The position numbers were made by a program, and so were the translations under genes. DNA of 54,453 nt, from assembly GCA_023460175.1 (NCBI GenBank), contig JAEWRC010000054.1:1-54453 (forward strand). The letters are read 5' to 3'. This document shows, piece by piece, positions 26,362-34,951 of this stretch (positions are counted from its first letter, which is position 1; each line of letters begins with the position of its first letter). This DNA is from Actinomycetes bacterium (GTDB lineage: Bacteria; Actinomycetota; Actinomycetes; Mycobacteriales; Mycobacteriaceae). The notes beneath the pieces were generated by a model. That model was not told the DNA's origin and did not search any database. It was given only the letters and a program-made list of their open reading frames with translations.

Positions 26362-27231
26362 TCACGGCGGGCTCCCGACATGCCGGCGGGCCGGCGACAC
26401 CCCGGTGATGACGGGACCCAGGAACCGCGCGGCCAACGCGGTGAAGGCCGCCGGGTCGCCCGTCGCCTCGAAGACCCGCGACGCCGTCGCCCCGGACTCG
26501 GGATGCCCGGACTCGGGGTGCGGGTGCAGCAGGTCCTGTTCGGTCAGGACGCGCAGCAGGTCCTTGGCGGTCTCCTCCGCGCTGGAGACCAGCGTGACGT
26601 TGTCCCCCATGGCCAACTGGATCAGACCGGACAGCAGCGGGTAGTGCGTGCAGCCCAGCACCAGGGTGTCGACACCGGCCAGTTGCAGCGGCGCCAGATA
26701 CCCCTCGGCCAGGCCGAGCACCTGCCGGCCGCTGGTCACCCCGCGTTCGACGAAGTCGACGAACCGCGGACAGGCCACCGCGGTGATCTCGGTGTCGCGG
26801 GCCGCCGCGAACGCGTCCTGGTAGGCGCGCGAGGTCACCGTCGCCTGGGTGCCGATCACGCCGATCCGGCCGTTGCGGGTGGTGGTCACGGCGCGGCGCA
26901 CCGCGGGCAGGATGACCTCGATGACGGGGACGTCGTAGCGTTCCCGCGCGTCCCGCAGGCAGGCCGACGATGCGGTGTTGCACGCGATCACCAGGGCCTT
27001 GACCCCGCGGTTCACCAGATCGTCCATGACCGCCAATGCGTGCGCGCGCACCTCGGCCAGGGGCAACGGACCGTAGGGTCCGTTGCCCGTGTCGCCGACG
27101 TAGATGATGTCCTCGTCAGGCAACTGGTCGATGATTGCCCGCGCCACGGTCAGGCCGCCCACGCCGGAGTCGAAGACCCCCACCGGGGCCATGCGTTTCG
27201 TCGCGTCGTCGGTCATCGCATCGCCGGTCAT
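26362..27231 (-). CDS. murI: Glutamate racemase
   Basis: A 289-residue enzyme making D-glutamate for peptidoglycan. GVFDSGVGGLTVARAI and YVGDTGNGPYG are at the N-terminus. The two catalytic cysteines are Cys84 (VIACNTASSA) and Cys194 (VLGCTHYP). The C-terminus contains a short direct repeat HPESG-HPESG (about 238-247), encoded by a small tandem duplication near 26500-26520. The ATG at 27231 overlaps the rhomboid stop (ATGA); an ATG at 27216 is the alternative. Confidence 0.96.
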   Translation of the reverse strand: MTGDAMTDDATKRMAPVGVFDSGVGGLTVARAIIDQLPDEDIIYVGDTGNGPYGPLPLAEVRAHALAVMDDLVNRGVKALVIACNTASSACLRDARERYDVPVIEVILPAVRRAVTTTRNGRIGVIGTQATVTSRAYQDAFAAARDTEITAVACPRFVDFVERGVTSGRQVLGLAEGYLAPLQLAGVDTLVLGCTHYPLLSGLIQLAMGDNVTLVSSAEETAKDLLRVLTEQDLLHPHPESGHPESGATASRVFEATGDPAAFTALAARFLGPVITGVSPARRHVGSPP

Positions 27232-27899
27232 GACAGCGGGTACTGCGGACGGCTCTTGGTCAGCTTGCGCTGCTGTCGGGCGGTGCGTTCTGGACCGGAG
27301 AGCAGGTAGGCGGCGACGACGCCGGCGACCGCGCCGCACAGGTGCCCCTGCCAGGACACGCCGCCGCAGCGGTCGAGCACCGGCACCGCTCCCCACAGCA
27401 GACCGCCGTAGAACAGCAGCACCACGATGCCGATGACGATCTCCCAGACGTTGCGACTGAACCAGCCGAAGATCAACAGGAAGGCCAGCCACCCGAAGAT
27501 CAGGCCGGAGGCGCCGACATGGTTGGTCGGCAGGCCCGCGCAGCCGCCCATGTTGCCGATCAGCCAGGTGCCGAAGCCGCCGAGGATCCAGATGATCGCG
27601 GTGGCCCAGACGAACCGGCTCATCCCGGCCAGCGTCATCAGCAAGCCGAGCACCAGGGCCGGCACCGTGTTGGCCAGCAGATGGCTCCAGTTGGCGTGCA
27701 GCAGCGGGGAAAAGATGATGCCCCACAGGCCCTCGGTCTCCAGCGGCCGGATGCCGTTCTGGTCGAGGCGATGCCCGAGGAGTTGGTCGACCAACTCGAT
27801 GACGTACAGCAGCGCGACGAAGGTGAGAATGGTGGCGCCGCCGACCTTCCACGCCGGCTGTTTCCGCGGCGCGGCACCCGGCTGTGCGGTCATGTCCAT
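27228..27899 (-). CDS. Rhomboid family intramembrane serine protease
   Basis: A 223-residue membrane protease matching Rv1337. Visible are HANWSHLLANT (68-78), the catalytic GASG with Ser131 and the catalytic His186 in WQGHLCGAVAG, spread over about six helices. It cleaves single-pass membrane proteins within the membrane. The start at 27899 lies only 49 bases from the end of the P1 peptidase gene; in M. tuberculosis mec, cysO and cysM occupy this gap. It overlaps murI by four bases. Confidence 0.94.
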   Translation of the reverse strand: MDMTAQPGAAPRKQPAWKVGGATILTFVALLYVIELVDQLLGHRLDQNGIRPLETEGLWGIIFSPLLHANWSHLLANTVPALVLGLLMTLAGMSRFVWATAIIWILGGFGTWLIGNMGGCAGLPTNHVGASGLIFGWLAFLLIFGWFSRNVWEIVIGIVVLLFYGGLLWGAVPVLDRCGGVSWQGHLCGAVAGVVAAYLLSGPERTARQQRKLTKSRPQYPLS

Positions 27900-27948
27900 A
27901 GGCTACCGGCGCCCCATGACGCCACCTCGGCACCGATGCGCACGGCGC

Positions 27949-28983
27949 TCACCGGCCGTCCGGACCGAACGCGGTGGGCAGCAGCTCCCGATAGGCGGGC
28001 ACGCCGGCCAGCGATTCGGTCGCCAGCACGCCGGCCAGCACCGCCTGACCCAGGACGTCGGCGGCGGCCGCGCCCAGGTCGGCGACCAGCTTGGTCTCCG
28101 GCGACATCGACGCCGGGGTGTCCGGATCCGGCGCCACCTCGACGGCGCCGGTCGCCAACGCGAACACGGTGTCGCCGTCGACCGGGGTGTGCGCCGGCTT
28201 GATGGTGTGCGCCAGCCCGTCGTGCGCGGCAACGGCCAACCGCCGGCAGCCGGCGGGGCTGAGCGCGGCGTCGGTGGCGACGATCGCGATGGTGGTGTTC
28301 AGGGGGCTGCCCTCGCGGTCCAACTCGGCGAACGCCTCGACCTCGGCGGGGGCCGGTCGCTGCAGCCCGAACTCCTCGATCAGGTGGGCCATCCAGGGCA
28401 GCCCGGTACGCGGATCGAAGACGTTGCCGGCGCTGTTGACCGCGACGATCGCACCCACCGTGGCGCCGTTGCGCAGCGTCATCGAGGCGCTGCCCAGCCC
28501 GCCCTTGAGCACGCCCGCGCGGGCACCGACGCCGGCGCCCACATTGCCCATCGCGGTGCCGGCCGCGGCGGTGGCCGCGGCCCGGTAGCCGAACTCGGCG
28601 TCGGGGCGGCACTTCCAGCCGCCGACCGGAAGGTCGAAGATGACGGCCGCCGGCACGATCGGGACCCGGCCGCCGTCCAGCGCGACCCCGCGGTCGTTCT
28701 CCTCCAGCCAGGTCATGACCCCGTCGGCCGCGGCCAGCCCGAAGGCGCTGCCGCCGGTCAGGACCACGGCGTCGACGTAGCGCACGCTGTTGGCGGGATC
28801 GAGCAGATCGGTCTCGCGGGACCCCGGCGCGCCGCCGCGGACGTCCACCGCGCCGACGGTGCCCGGCGGGGTGAGCACCACCGTGGTGCCGCAGGCCCAG
28901 CCCGAGCCCAGCGTGGCATCGTCATCGATGCGTTGATGGTGGCCGACGAGGATCCCCGCGACGTCGGTGATCGCCCCGGGCAT
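27949..28983 (-). CDS. P1 family (DmpA-type) N-terminal-nucleophile peptidase
   Basis: A 344-residue homologue of Rv1333. The fold is recognised from GILVGHHQ, VVLTGGSAFGLAAADGVMTWLEE and GNVGAGVGARAG. In this family the chain cuts itself so that a Ser/Thr becomes the N-terminal nucleophile; the likely site here is Asn229-Thr230 in PLNTTIAIVATDA. Members cleave aminopeptides, amides or beta-peptides. Its ATG overlaps the aosR stop by one base (TGATG), so it is translationally coupled. Confidence 0.92.
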   Translation of the reverse strand: MPGAITDVAGILVGHHQRIDDDATLGSGWACGTTVVLTPPGTVGAVDVRGGAPGSRETDLLDPANSVRYVDAVVLTGGSAFGLAAADGVMTWLEENDRGVALDGGRVPIVPAAVIFDLPVGGWKCRPDAEFGYRAAATAAAGTAMGNVGAGVGARAGVLKGGLGSASMTLRNGATVGAIVAVNSAGNVFDPRTGLPWMAHLIEEFGLQRPAPAEVEAFAELDREGSPLNTTIAIVATDAALSPAGCRRLAVAAHDGLAHTIKPAHTPVDGDTVFALATGAVEVAPDPDTPASMSPETKLVADLGAAAADVLGQAVLAGVLATESLAGVPAYRELLPTAFGPDGR

Positions 28984-29564
28984 CAGGACTGCCCCATCAG
29001 CGCCAGCACCAGGTACTCCTGCAGCACGGTCAGCCACTGGTAGACGTCCAGGTGCCCCGACAGCGGATGGTCGGCCGGCAACCGGTCGGGCCCGTCCGGG
29101 CCGATGTCGAGCATGGCGCCCAGCGACAACCGGACGTCGTTGACCGCCGCGATCCAGGAGTTGGCCTGGTCCTCGGTGAGCTCGAAGCGGCCGCCGTCGG
29201 CCGGGCAGGTATCCAGGATGCACTGTGCCGCTTCGCGTTTGGCGTCGATGATCTCGGGTTCGTGCAGGCTGCGCAGCGCCCCGTTGAGGCTCTCGGCCGC
29301 GGCCGACCCGGCCGGATGGTCGTTGTGCGGACGGAAGAAGTCCGGCAGCAACCGGCCCATGGTGGCGTCCTCGGGCGGGGTGGAGTTTCCAGTGCGCATG
29401 CCGGTGATCGCCTCGAGTTCGTCGGCCGGCGCCGCGGCCTGCCGCTCGTCGAGCATCCCGACGACCGAGGTCACCAGATTGCGCAGCAGCGCCGCCTCGT
29501 GCGCGGCGAGCGCGGAGCGGAACCGGGGACCGTCGGGGGTATCGACCCGTTTCCACTTGCGCAC
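28983..29564 (-). CDS. aosR: AosR (DUF2017) redox-responsive regulator
   Basis: A 193-residue helical DUF2017 protein, homologue of Rv1332. It keeps the CX4C pair Cys115-Cys120 (QCILDTC), reported in M. tuberculosis AosR to form a disulfide under oxidative stress. There AosR works with SigH to raise expression of the downstream mec-cysO-cysM cysteine pathway. Here those target genes are absent from the expected place. The gene follows clpS after about 30 bases and is coupled to the P1 peptidase. Confidence 0.9.
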   Translation of the reverse strand: MRKWKRVDTPDGPRFRSALAAHEAALLRNLVTSVVGMLDERQAAAPADELEAITGMRTGNSTPPEDATMGRLLPDFFRPHNDHPAGSAAAESLNGALRSLHEPEIIDAKREAAQCILDTCPADGGRFELTEDQANSWIAAVNDVRLSLGAMLDIGPDGPDRLPADHPLSGHLDVYQWLTVLQEYLVLALMGQS

Positions 29565-29594
29565 TCGCTACTCGCCCGACCCTTCGCGCTGCCG

Positions 29595-29897
29595 TCAGCG
29601 GTCCTGCTGCATGGTGGCCCACAGGCCCGCCGCGTGCAGCTTGGTGACGTCGACTTCCATGGACTCCCGGGTGCCCGAGGACACCACGGCCTTGCCCTCG
29701 TTGTGCACCTGCAACATCAACTTGGTGGCGTGCGGTTCGGAGTACCCGAACAGCTTCTGCAGGATGTAGGTCACGTAGTTCATCAGGTTCACGGGGTCGT
29801 CCCACACGATGGTCACCCACGGACGCTGGGTCGCCTCGACCGAGTCGTCCTGCCGTTGCCCTACCGACCCGGGCTTGGTCGGTGCTGACGCAGCCAT
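29595..29897 (-). CDS. clpS: ATP-dependent Clp protease adaptor ClpS
   Basis: A 100-residue adaptor delivering N-degron substrates to ClpC1-ClpP. The core begins WVTIVWDDPVNLMNYV and contains the DDPVN motif, the substrate-pocket His66 (HATKLMLQVHNEG) and ESMEVDVTKLHAAGL. The first 25 residues are the usual disordered tail. ATG 29897 gives the family length. It is divergent from pncB and heads the clpS-aosR-peptidase-rhomboid-murI series. Confidence 0.96.
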   Translation of the reverse strand: MAASAPTKPGSVGQRQDDSVEATQRPWVTIVWDDPVNLMNYVTYILQKLFGYSEPHATKLMLQVHNEGKAVVSSGTRESMEVDVTKLHAAGLWATMQQDR

Positions 29898-29978
29898 GGC
29901 TCCCAGGATAGCGGGCGACGATCGCGGGAAAAACTCGCTCCTCACCCGCCCGCCCATCGATCCGCTAACGTTCCCTTG

Positions 29979-31265
29979 GTGACGCCGGCGTTGCTGACCG
30001 ACAAATACGAGCTGACCATGCTGTCGGCGGCGCTGCGCGACGGCACCGCCAAACGCCGGGCCAGCTTTGAGCTGTTCGCCCGCCGCCTGCCCGCGGGCCG
30101 ACGTTACGGCGTGGTCGCCGGCACCGGCCGCTTCCTGGATGCCCTGGCACAGTTCAGGTTTGACGACGCCGCACTCGAGTCGGTGGCCGCGTTCTGCGAC
30201 GACACCACCCTGGACTACCTGCGCGACTTCAGCTTCGGCGGCGATGTCGACGGCTACGCCGAGGGCGAGCTGTACTTCCCGGACTCCCCCGTGCTCTCCG
30301 TGCACGGCACCTTCGCCGAATGCGTGCTGCTCGAGACCCTGTCGCTGTCAATCTTCAACCACGACAGCGCGATCGCCTCGGCGGCCGCGCGGATGGTCAG
30401 CGCCGCGGCGGGCCGGCGGCTGATCGAGATGGGTTCGCGGCGCACCCACGAGCGGGCCGCGGTCGCCGCCGCGCGCGCCGCCTACATCGCCGGGTTCGAC
30501 GGCAGCTCCAACCTGGAGGCCGACCGCACCTACGGCGTGCCGGCCCTGGGCACCAGCGCGCACGCCTTCACCATGCTCTACACCGGGCCCGACGGTCCCG
30601 ACGAGCCGGCCGCGTTCCGCGCCCAGGTGGCCGCGCTGGGGGTGGGCACGACGCTGCTGGTCGACACCTACGACGTCACCGCCGGGGTGGCCAACGCGGT
30701 CGCCGCGGCGGGCCCGGAACTGGGCGCGGTGCGCATCGACTCCGGTGACCTCGGGGTGCTGGCCGGTCAGGTCCGCCGTCAGCTCGACCAGCTGGGCGCC
30801 CCCGGCACCCGCATCGTGGTCTCCGGGGACCTCGACGAGTTCGCGATCGCCGCGCTGCGCGCCGAGCCCGTCGACAGCTATGGCGTGGGCACCTCGCTGG
30901 TCACCGGCTCGGGCGCGCCCACCGCCAACATGGTCTACAAGCTGGTCGAGGTCGACGGCCGGCCGGTGATCAAGCGCAGCAGCCACAAGCAGTCCCACGG
31001 CGGCGCGAAACAGGCCGTGCGGCTGGCCAAACCGTCCGGCACCGTCACCGAGGAAGTCGTGTTCCCCGCCGGGCGGCCCCCCGCCGATGCCGACGGTGGC
31101 CGCGCGCTGAGCGTGCCGCTGGTGCGGGGCGGACGCCGGGTCGACGACGACGGCCTCGCCGCGGCGCGCACCCTGGTTGCGACGGGCCTCACGAGCCTGC
31201 CGTGGGAGGGCCTCAAGCTGTCCCGGGGCGAGCCGGCAATTCCGACCCGGCTGGTCGCGCCGTGA
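29979..31265 (+). CDS. pncB: Nicotinate phosphoribosyltransferase
   Basis: A 428-residue Preiss-Handler enzyme turning nicotinate and PRPP into nicotinate mononucleotide for NAD salvage; homologue of Rv1330c (pncB1). Typical segments are LLTDKYELTML at the start, EMGSRRTHE, FDGSSN, the IDSGDLGVL phosphate-binding stretch and GVGTSLVTG. GTG 29979 is preferred to a TTG three bases earlier: TAACGT (29966-29971) lies exactly seven bases before it, so the mRNA is probably leaderless. dinG follows after ten bases. Confidence 0.95.
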   Translation: MTPALLTDKYELTMLSAALRDGTAKRRASFELFARRLPAGRRYGVVAGTGRFLDALAQFRFDDAALESVAAFCDDTTLDYLRDFSFGGDVDGYAEGELYFPDSPVLSVHGTFAECVLLETLSLSIFNHDSAIASAAARMVSAAAGRRLIEMGSRRTHERAAVAAARAAYIAGFDGSSNLEADRTYGVPALGTSAHAFTMLYTGPDGPDEPAAFRAQVAALGVGTTLLVDTYDVTAGVANAVAAAGPELGAVRIDSGDLGVLAGQVRRQLDQLGAPGTRIVVSGDLDEFAIAALRAEPVDSYGVGTSLVTGSGAPTANMVYKLVEVDGRPVIKRSSHKQSHGGAKQAVRLAKPSGTVTEEVVFPAGRPPADADGGRALSVPLVRGGRRVDDDGLAAARTLVATGLTSLPWEGLKLSRGEPAIPTRLVAP

Positions 31266-31275
31266 CCCCGCACCG

Positions 31276-33327
31276 ATGACGGTCGGCGACTCCGAACAGG
31301 CCGGCACCGTCGAACTGCTGGCCGAGGCGGTCGCCGCACTCGGCGGCACCGAACGTTCCGGGCAGATCGAGATGGCCCAGGCCGTCGCCCGCGCATTCGC
31401 CACCGGCGAGCATCTGGCAGTGCAGGCCGGTACCGGCACCGGGAAGTCACTGGCCTATCTGGTGCCCGCGCTGGCCGCGGCGATCTCGGCCGAGCGCGAC
31501 CCCTCGCGTGCGGCCGTCGTCGTCTCGACGGCCACCATCGCCCTGCAGCGCCAGCTCGTGGACCGCGACCTGCCCCGCCTGGCCGCGGCGCTCACCGCGA
31601 AGCTGCCCCGCAAGCCGCGCTTCGCCCTGCTCAAGGGCCGTGGAAACTACCTGTGCCTGAATAAGATCCACAGCGGCGGCACCGATTCCGATGCCGCCGA
31701 GGCCGCGCAGGACGAACTGTTCGAGCCGTTCGCGGCCACCGCCCTGGGCCGGGAGGTGCAGCGGCTCACCGCGTGGTCGTCGGAGACCGAAACCGGTGAC
31801 CGCGATGAGCTCAAACCCGGTGTCAGCGAGCGGGCCTGGGGCCAGGTCAGCGTGTCCGCGCGCGAGTGCATCGGGGTGTCCCGCTGCCCGTACGGCACCG
31901 ACTGCTTCTCCGAAAAGGCCCGCGGCATAGCGGGTTTGGCCGACGTCGTCGTCACCAACCACGCCCTGTTGTCCATCGACGCGATCGCCGACGCCTCGGT
32001 GTTGCCGGAGCACGACCTGCTGGTGGTCGACGAGGCGCACGAGTTGGTGGACCGGGTCACCGCGGTGGCCACCGGCGAGCTGACCCCGGCAATCCTCGGG
32101 GTGGCCCAGCGGCGCAGCAGCCGATTGATCGGCCCGGAACTGGTGACGCGCCTCGACGCCGCCGCGGCGACCTTCACCTCCGCGATCCACGACGCCGAGC
32201 CGGGCCGCATCGACCACCTCGACGACGAACTGGCCACGTACCTGACCACTTTGCGCGACGCCGCGCACGCCGCGCGCTCGGCGATCAACCCCACCCCGGG
32301 TGACCCGCAGGCCGCCGCGGCGCGGGCCGAGGCCGTGGCCGGCCTGAGCGACATCGCCGATACCGCCGCTCGGATCATCGAGTCGTTCGGACCGCCGTTG
32401 ACCGAGCGCACCGATGTGGTCTGGCTCGACCACGAGGAGAACCGCGGTTCGGTGCGCCCGGTCCTGCGCGTCGCGCCGCTGTCGGTGGCGGGCCTGCTGC
32501 GCGCGCGCCTGTTCGCGACCACCACGACGGTGCTGACCTCGGCGACGCTGACCGTGGGCGGCACCTTCGACGCGATGGCCGCCGCGTGGGGCCTGACCCG
32601 CGCCCCGAGCCAGGAGCCCGACAACACCCCGGCGCCGGCCGCTCCGCAGTGGCGCGGCATAGACGTCGGGTCGCCGTTCCAGCACGCCAAGGCCGGCATC
32701 CTCTACGTCGCCAAGAAGCTGCCCCCGCCGGGTCGCGACGGCACCGGCACCAGCGAACAGCTCAGCGAGATCGAGGAATTGATCACCGCCATCGGCGGCC
32801 GCACCCTGGGTCTGTTCTCCTCGATGCGCGCGGCCCGGGCCGCCGCGGAGGTCATGCGGGAACGGCTGGATACCCCGGTACTCTGTCAGGGCGAGGAGTC
32901 CACCTCGACGCTCATCGAACAGTTCGCCGACGACGAGGCCACCTCGCTGTTCGGGACGCTGTCGCTGTGGCAGGGCGTCGACGTGCCGGGCCCGTCGCTG
33001 TCACTGGTGCTGATCGACCGCATCCCGTTCCCCCGGCCGGATGATCCACTGCTGACGGCGCGGCAACGCTCGATCGGCGCGCGCGGCGGCAACGGGTTCA
33101 TGGCGGTCTCCGCCTCGCACGCGGCGCTGCTGCTGGCCCAGGGCGCCGGGCGACTGCTGCGCCGGGCCGACGACCGCGGCGTGGTGGCAGTGCTGGACTC
33201 CAGGATGGCCACCGCGCGCTACGCCGGCTATCTCCGGGCCTCGCTGCCGCCGTTCTGGTCGACGACGGATCCGGCCGCGGTGCGGCAGGCATTGACGCGT
33301 CTGCGCGCGACATTGGACGGCAAGTGA
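31276..33327 (+). CDS. dinG: DinG-family Fe-S ATP-dependent DNA helicase
   Basis: A 683-residue XPD/DinG-like superfamily 2 helicase, homologue of Rv1329c. Walker A is AGTGTGKS (51-58), the DEAH box is VVDEAHEL and motif VI is QGAGRLLRR. Four cysteines between the Walker motifs (127, 198, 204 and 210) form the iron-sulfur cluster. Such 5'-3' helicases resolve R-loops, G-quadruplexes and recombination intermediates. ATG 31276 lies ten bases after pncB, in the same transcript. Confidence 0.94.
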   Translation: MTVGDSEQAGTVELLAEAVAALGGTERSGQIEMAQAVARAFATGEHLAVQAGTGTGKSLAYLVPALAAAISAERDPSRAAVVVSTATIALQRQLVDRDLPRLAAALTAKLPRKPRFALLKGRGNYLCLNKIHSGGTDSDAAEAAQDELFEPFAATALGREVQRLTAWSSETETGDRDELKPGVSERAWGQVSVSARECIGVSRCPYGTDCFSEKARGIAGLADVVVTNHALLSIDAIADASVLPEHDLLVVDEAHELVDRVTAVATGELTPAILGVAQRRSSRLIGPELVTRLDAAAATFTSAIHDAEPGRIDHLDDELATYLTTLRDAAHAARSAINPTPGDPQAAAARAEAVAGLSDIADTAARIIESFGPPLTERTDVVWLDHEENRGSVRPVLRVAPLSVAGLLRARLFATTTTVLTSATLTVGGTFDAMAAAWGLTRAPSQEPDNTPAPAAPQWRGIDVGSPFQHAKAGILYVAKKLPPPGRDGTGTSEQLSEIEELITAIGGRTLGLFSSMRAARAAAEVMRERLDTPVLCQGEESTSTLIEQFADDEATSLFGTLSLWQGVDVPGPSLSLVLIDRIPFPRPDDPLLTARQRSIGARGGNGFMAVSASHAALLLAQGAGRLLRRADDRGVVAVLDSRMATARYAGYLRASLPPFWSTTDPAAVRQALTRLRATLDGK

Positions 33328-33407
33328 TCCCGGTCGGCGCGCCGCGCCGTTAGTCTGACGGGCGAAGCGGGGGCGCGGGCTCCTCGGGGTCGGGAGGTGG
33401 CGCCAGT

Positions 33408-34853
33408 ATGCCGAGGCGGGGCCTGGGTTTTGCGATGGGTGCCGCGGCGGTGCTGCTGGCGGCGTGTTCCACCACGGTGCAGGGCGCGCCGGTCTCGGTG
33501 TTCGCCGATCCGTTCAAGGTCGCCGGGATGCGCGCCGTGGACGGCCCGACCGGTCTGCGCGACAGCGTGCACCGCGAGGGGCGATCGGTCGCCGAATCCA
33601 ACGGCGGTGAGATCGATGAGATCGCCGGGCAGTCCGTCGCCGACATCGAACAGTTCTGGGAGGGCGCCTTCCCAGCGGCGTTCCCGGGCCGCACTTTTCG
33701 CCCCGTCGACGCGGTGATCTCCTGGGACGCCGAGGATTACGACGGCGTGTTCTGCGGATCGGAGACCTACCGGCTGGTCAACGCGGCCTTCTGCCCCATC
33801 GACAACACCATCGGCTGGGACCGCGGCGTGCTGCTGCCCGCGCTGCGGCAGGTGCACGGCGACATGGCGATCACCATGGTGCTCGCCCACGAGTACGGCC
33901 ATTCGGTGCAGCAGCAGGCCCGGCTGAACCGGCGCGGCACCTCGACGCTGGTGGCCGAACAGCAGGCCGACTGTTTCTCGGGCGCCTACATGCGGTGGGT
34001 GGCCGAGGACAACTCCGACCGGTTCACGCTGAGCACCGGCGACGGGCTGAACAACCTGCTGGCCGGGATGATCGTGTTCCGCGATCCGCTGCTCACCGAG
34101 GACGACTTCGTCTACAGCGACGACATCGACGAGCACGGTTCGGCCTTCGAGCGCATCTCGGCGTTCCAGTTCGGCTTCACCGACGGCGCCGCGGCGTGCG
34201 CGGCCATCGACGCCAAGGAGGTCACGCAGCGCCGCGGCGAACTGCCGGTCGCCCTGCAGCAGGGCGAGACCGGCGAATGGCCGGTGACCGAGGACTCGGT
34301 GCGCTCGTTCATCGGCGCCCTGAACACCAAGTTCAAGCCGTCCGCCCCGCCCGAGTTGAGCTTCGACACCGATCCCTCGACCTGCCCGGACGCGCGGCCC
34401 AGCCCACCCGCGTCGTACTGTCCGGCGACCAACACCATCACCGTCGACCTCGCCGGCCTGGCCGAGATGGGCTCCAGCCCGACCGAATTCGACCCGGGCG
34501 CACCGTTTTCCGGTGACAACTCGGCGTATTCGGTGTTGGTGTCGCGCTACATGCTGGCCCTGCAGCACGCCCGCGGCAACCTGGCCCTCGACACCGCCGA
34601 GGCCGCGCTGCGCACCGCCTGCCTGACCGGGGTCGCGACGACCATTCTGGCCCAACGGGTCACCGCCCCCGACGGCAACACCATCGCGCTGACGGCCGGC
34701 GATCTGGACGAGGCCGTCGCCGGTCTGCTGAGCAACGGTCTGGTCGCCAGTGACGTCAACGGCGAGTCGGTGCCCGCGGGGTTCTCCCGGATCGACGCGT
34801 TTCGCACCGGGGTGCTCGGCGATCAGGCGCGCTGCCTCAAGCGCTTCCCCTGA
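33408..34853 (+). CDS. Secreted zinc metalloprotease lipoprotein
   Basis: A 481-residue exported protein. The N-terminus is a lipoprotein signal with a lipobox LLAAC (Cys20). The zinc motif HEYGH lies near residue 161 and a downstream glutamate-containing segment VAEQQADCFSG supplies the third ligand, the pattern of bacterial neutral zinc metallopeptidases; several paired cysteines suggest disulfides. The ATG has GGGAGGTGG at about nine bases. Not present between dinG and glgP in M. tuberculosis; TAGTCT at 33351-33356 may be its own -10. Confidence 0.88.
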   Translation: MPRRGLGFAMGAAAVLLAACSTTVQGAPVSVFADPFKVAGMRAVDGPTGLRDSVHREGRSVAESNGGEIDEIAGQSVADIEQFWEGAFPAAFPGRTFRPVDAVISWDAEDYDGVFCGSETYRLVNAAFCPIDNTIGWDRGVLLPALRQVHGDMAITMVLAHEYGHSVQQQARLNRRGTSTLVAEQQADCFSGAYMRWVAEDNSDRFTLSTGDGLNNLLAGMIVFRDPLLTEDDFVYSDDIDEHGSAFERISAFQFGFTDGAAACAAIDAKEVTQRRGELPVALQQGETGEWPVTEDSVRSFIGALNTKFKPSAPPELSFDTDPSTCPDARPSPPASYCPATNTITVDLAGLAEMGSSPTEFDPGAPFSGDNSAYSVLVSRYMLALQHARGNLALDTAEAALRTACLTGVATTILAQRVTAPDGNTIALTAGDLDEAVAGLLSNGLVASDVNGESVPAGFSRIDAFRTGVLGDQARCLKRFP

Positions 34854-34881
34854 CTCCTCGCGCCGGACCCCTTACCTCCCA

Positions 34882-34945
34882 GCGCGAGCGTGCGCGCCCC
34901 CGGCCGACACGCCGACGATCTGACGTGTTCTGCGCACCCTCGCGC
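34882..34945. terminator. Long imperfect hairpin between convergent genes
   Basis: GCGCGAGCGTGCGC (34882-34895) pairs with 34932-34945 with one mismatch; inside, ACACG (34907-34911) pairs with CGTGT (34924-34928). It lies between the stops of the metalloprotease and the oppositely oriented porin gene, so it may end both transcripts. Confidence 0.55.
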
Positions 34946-34951
34946 CGGTCG

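Noticed and set aside
26500..26525. Short tandem repeat inside murI
   Set aside because: Only two copies of a 15-base unit within the variable C-terminal region; a local duplication, not a repeat family.
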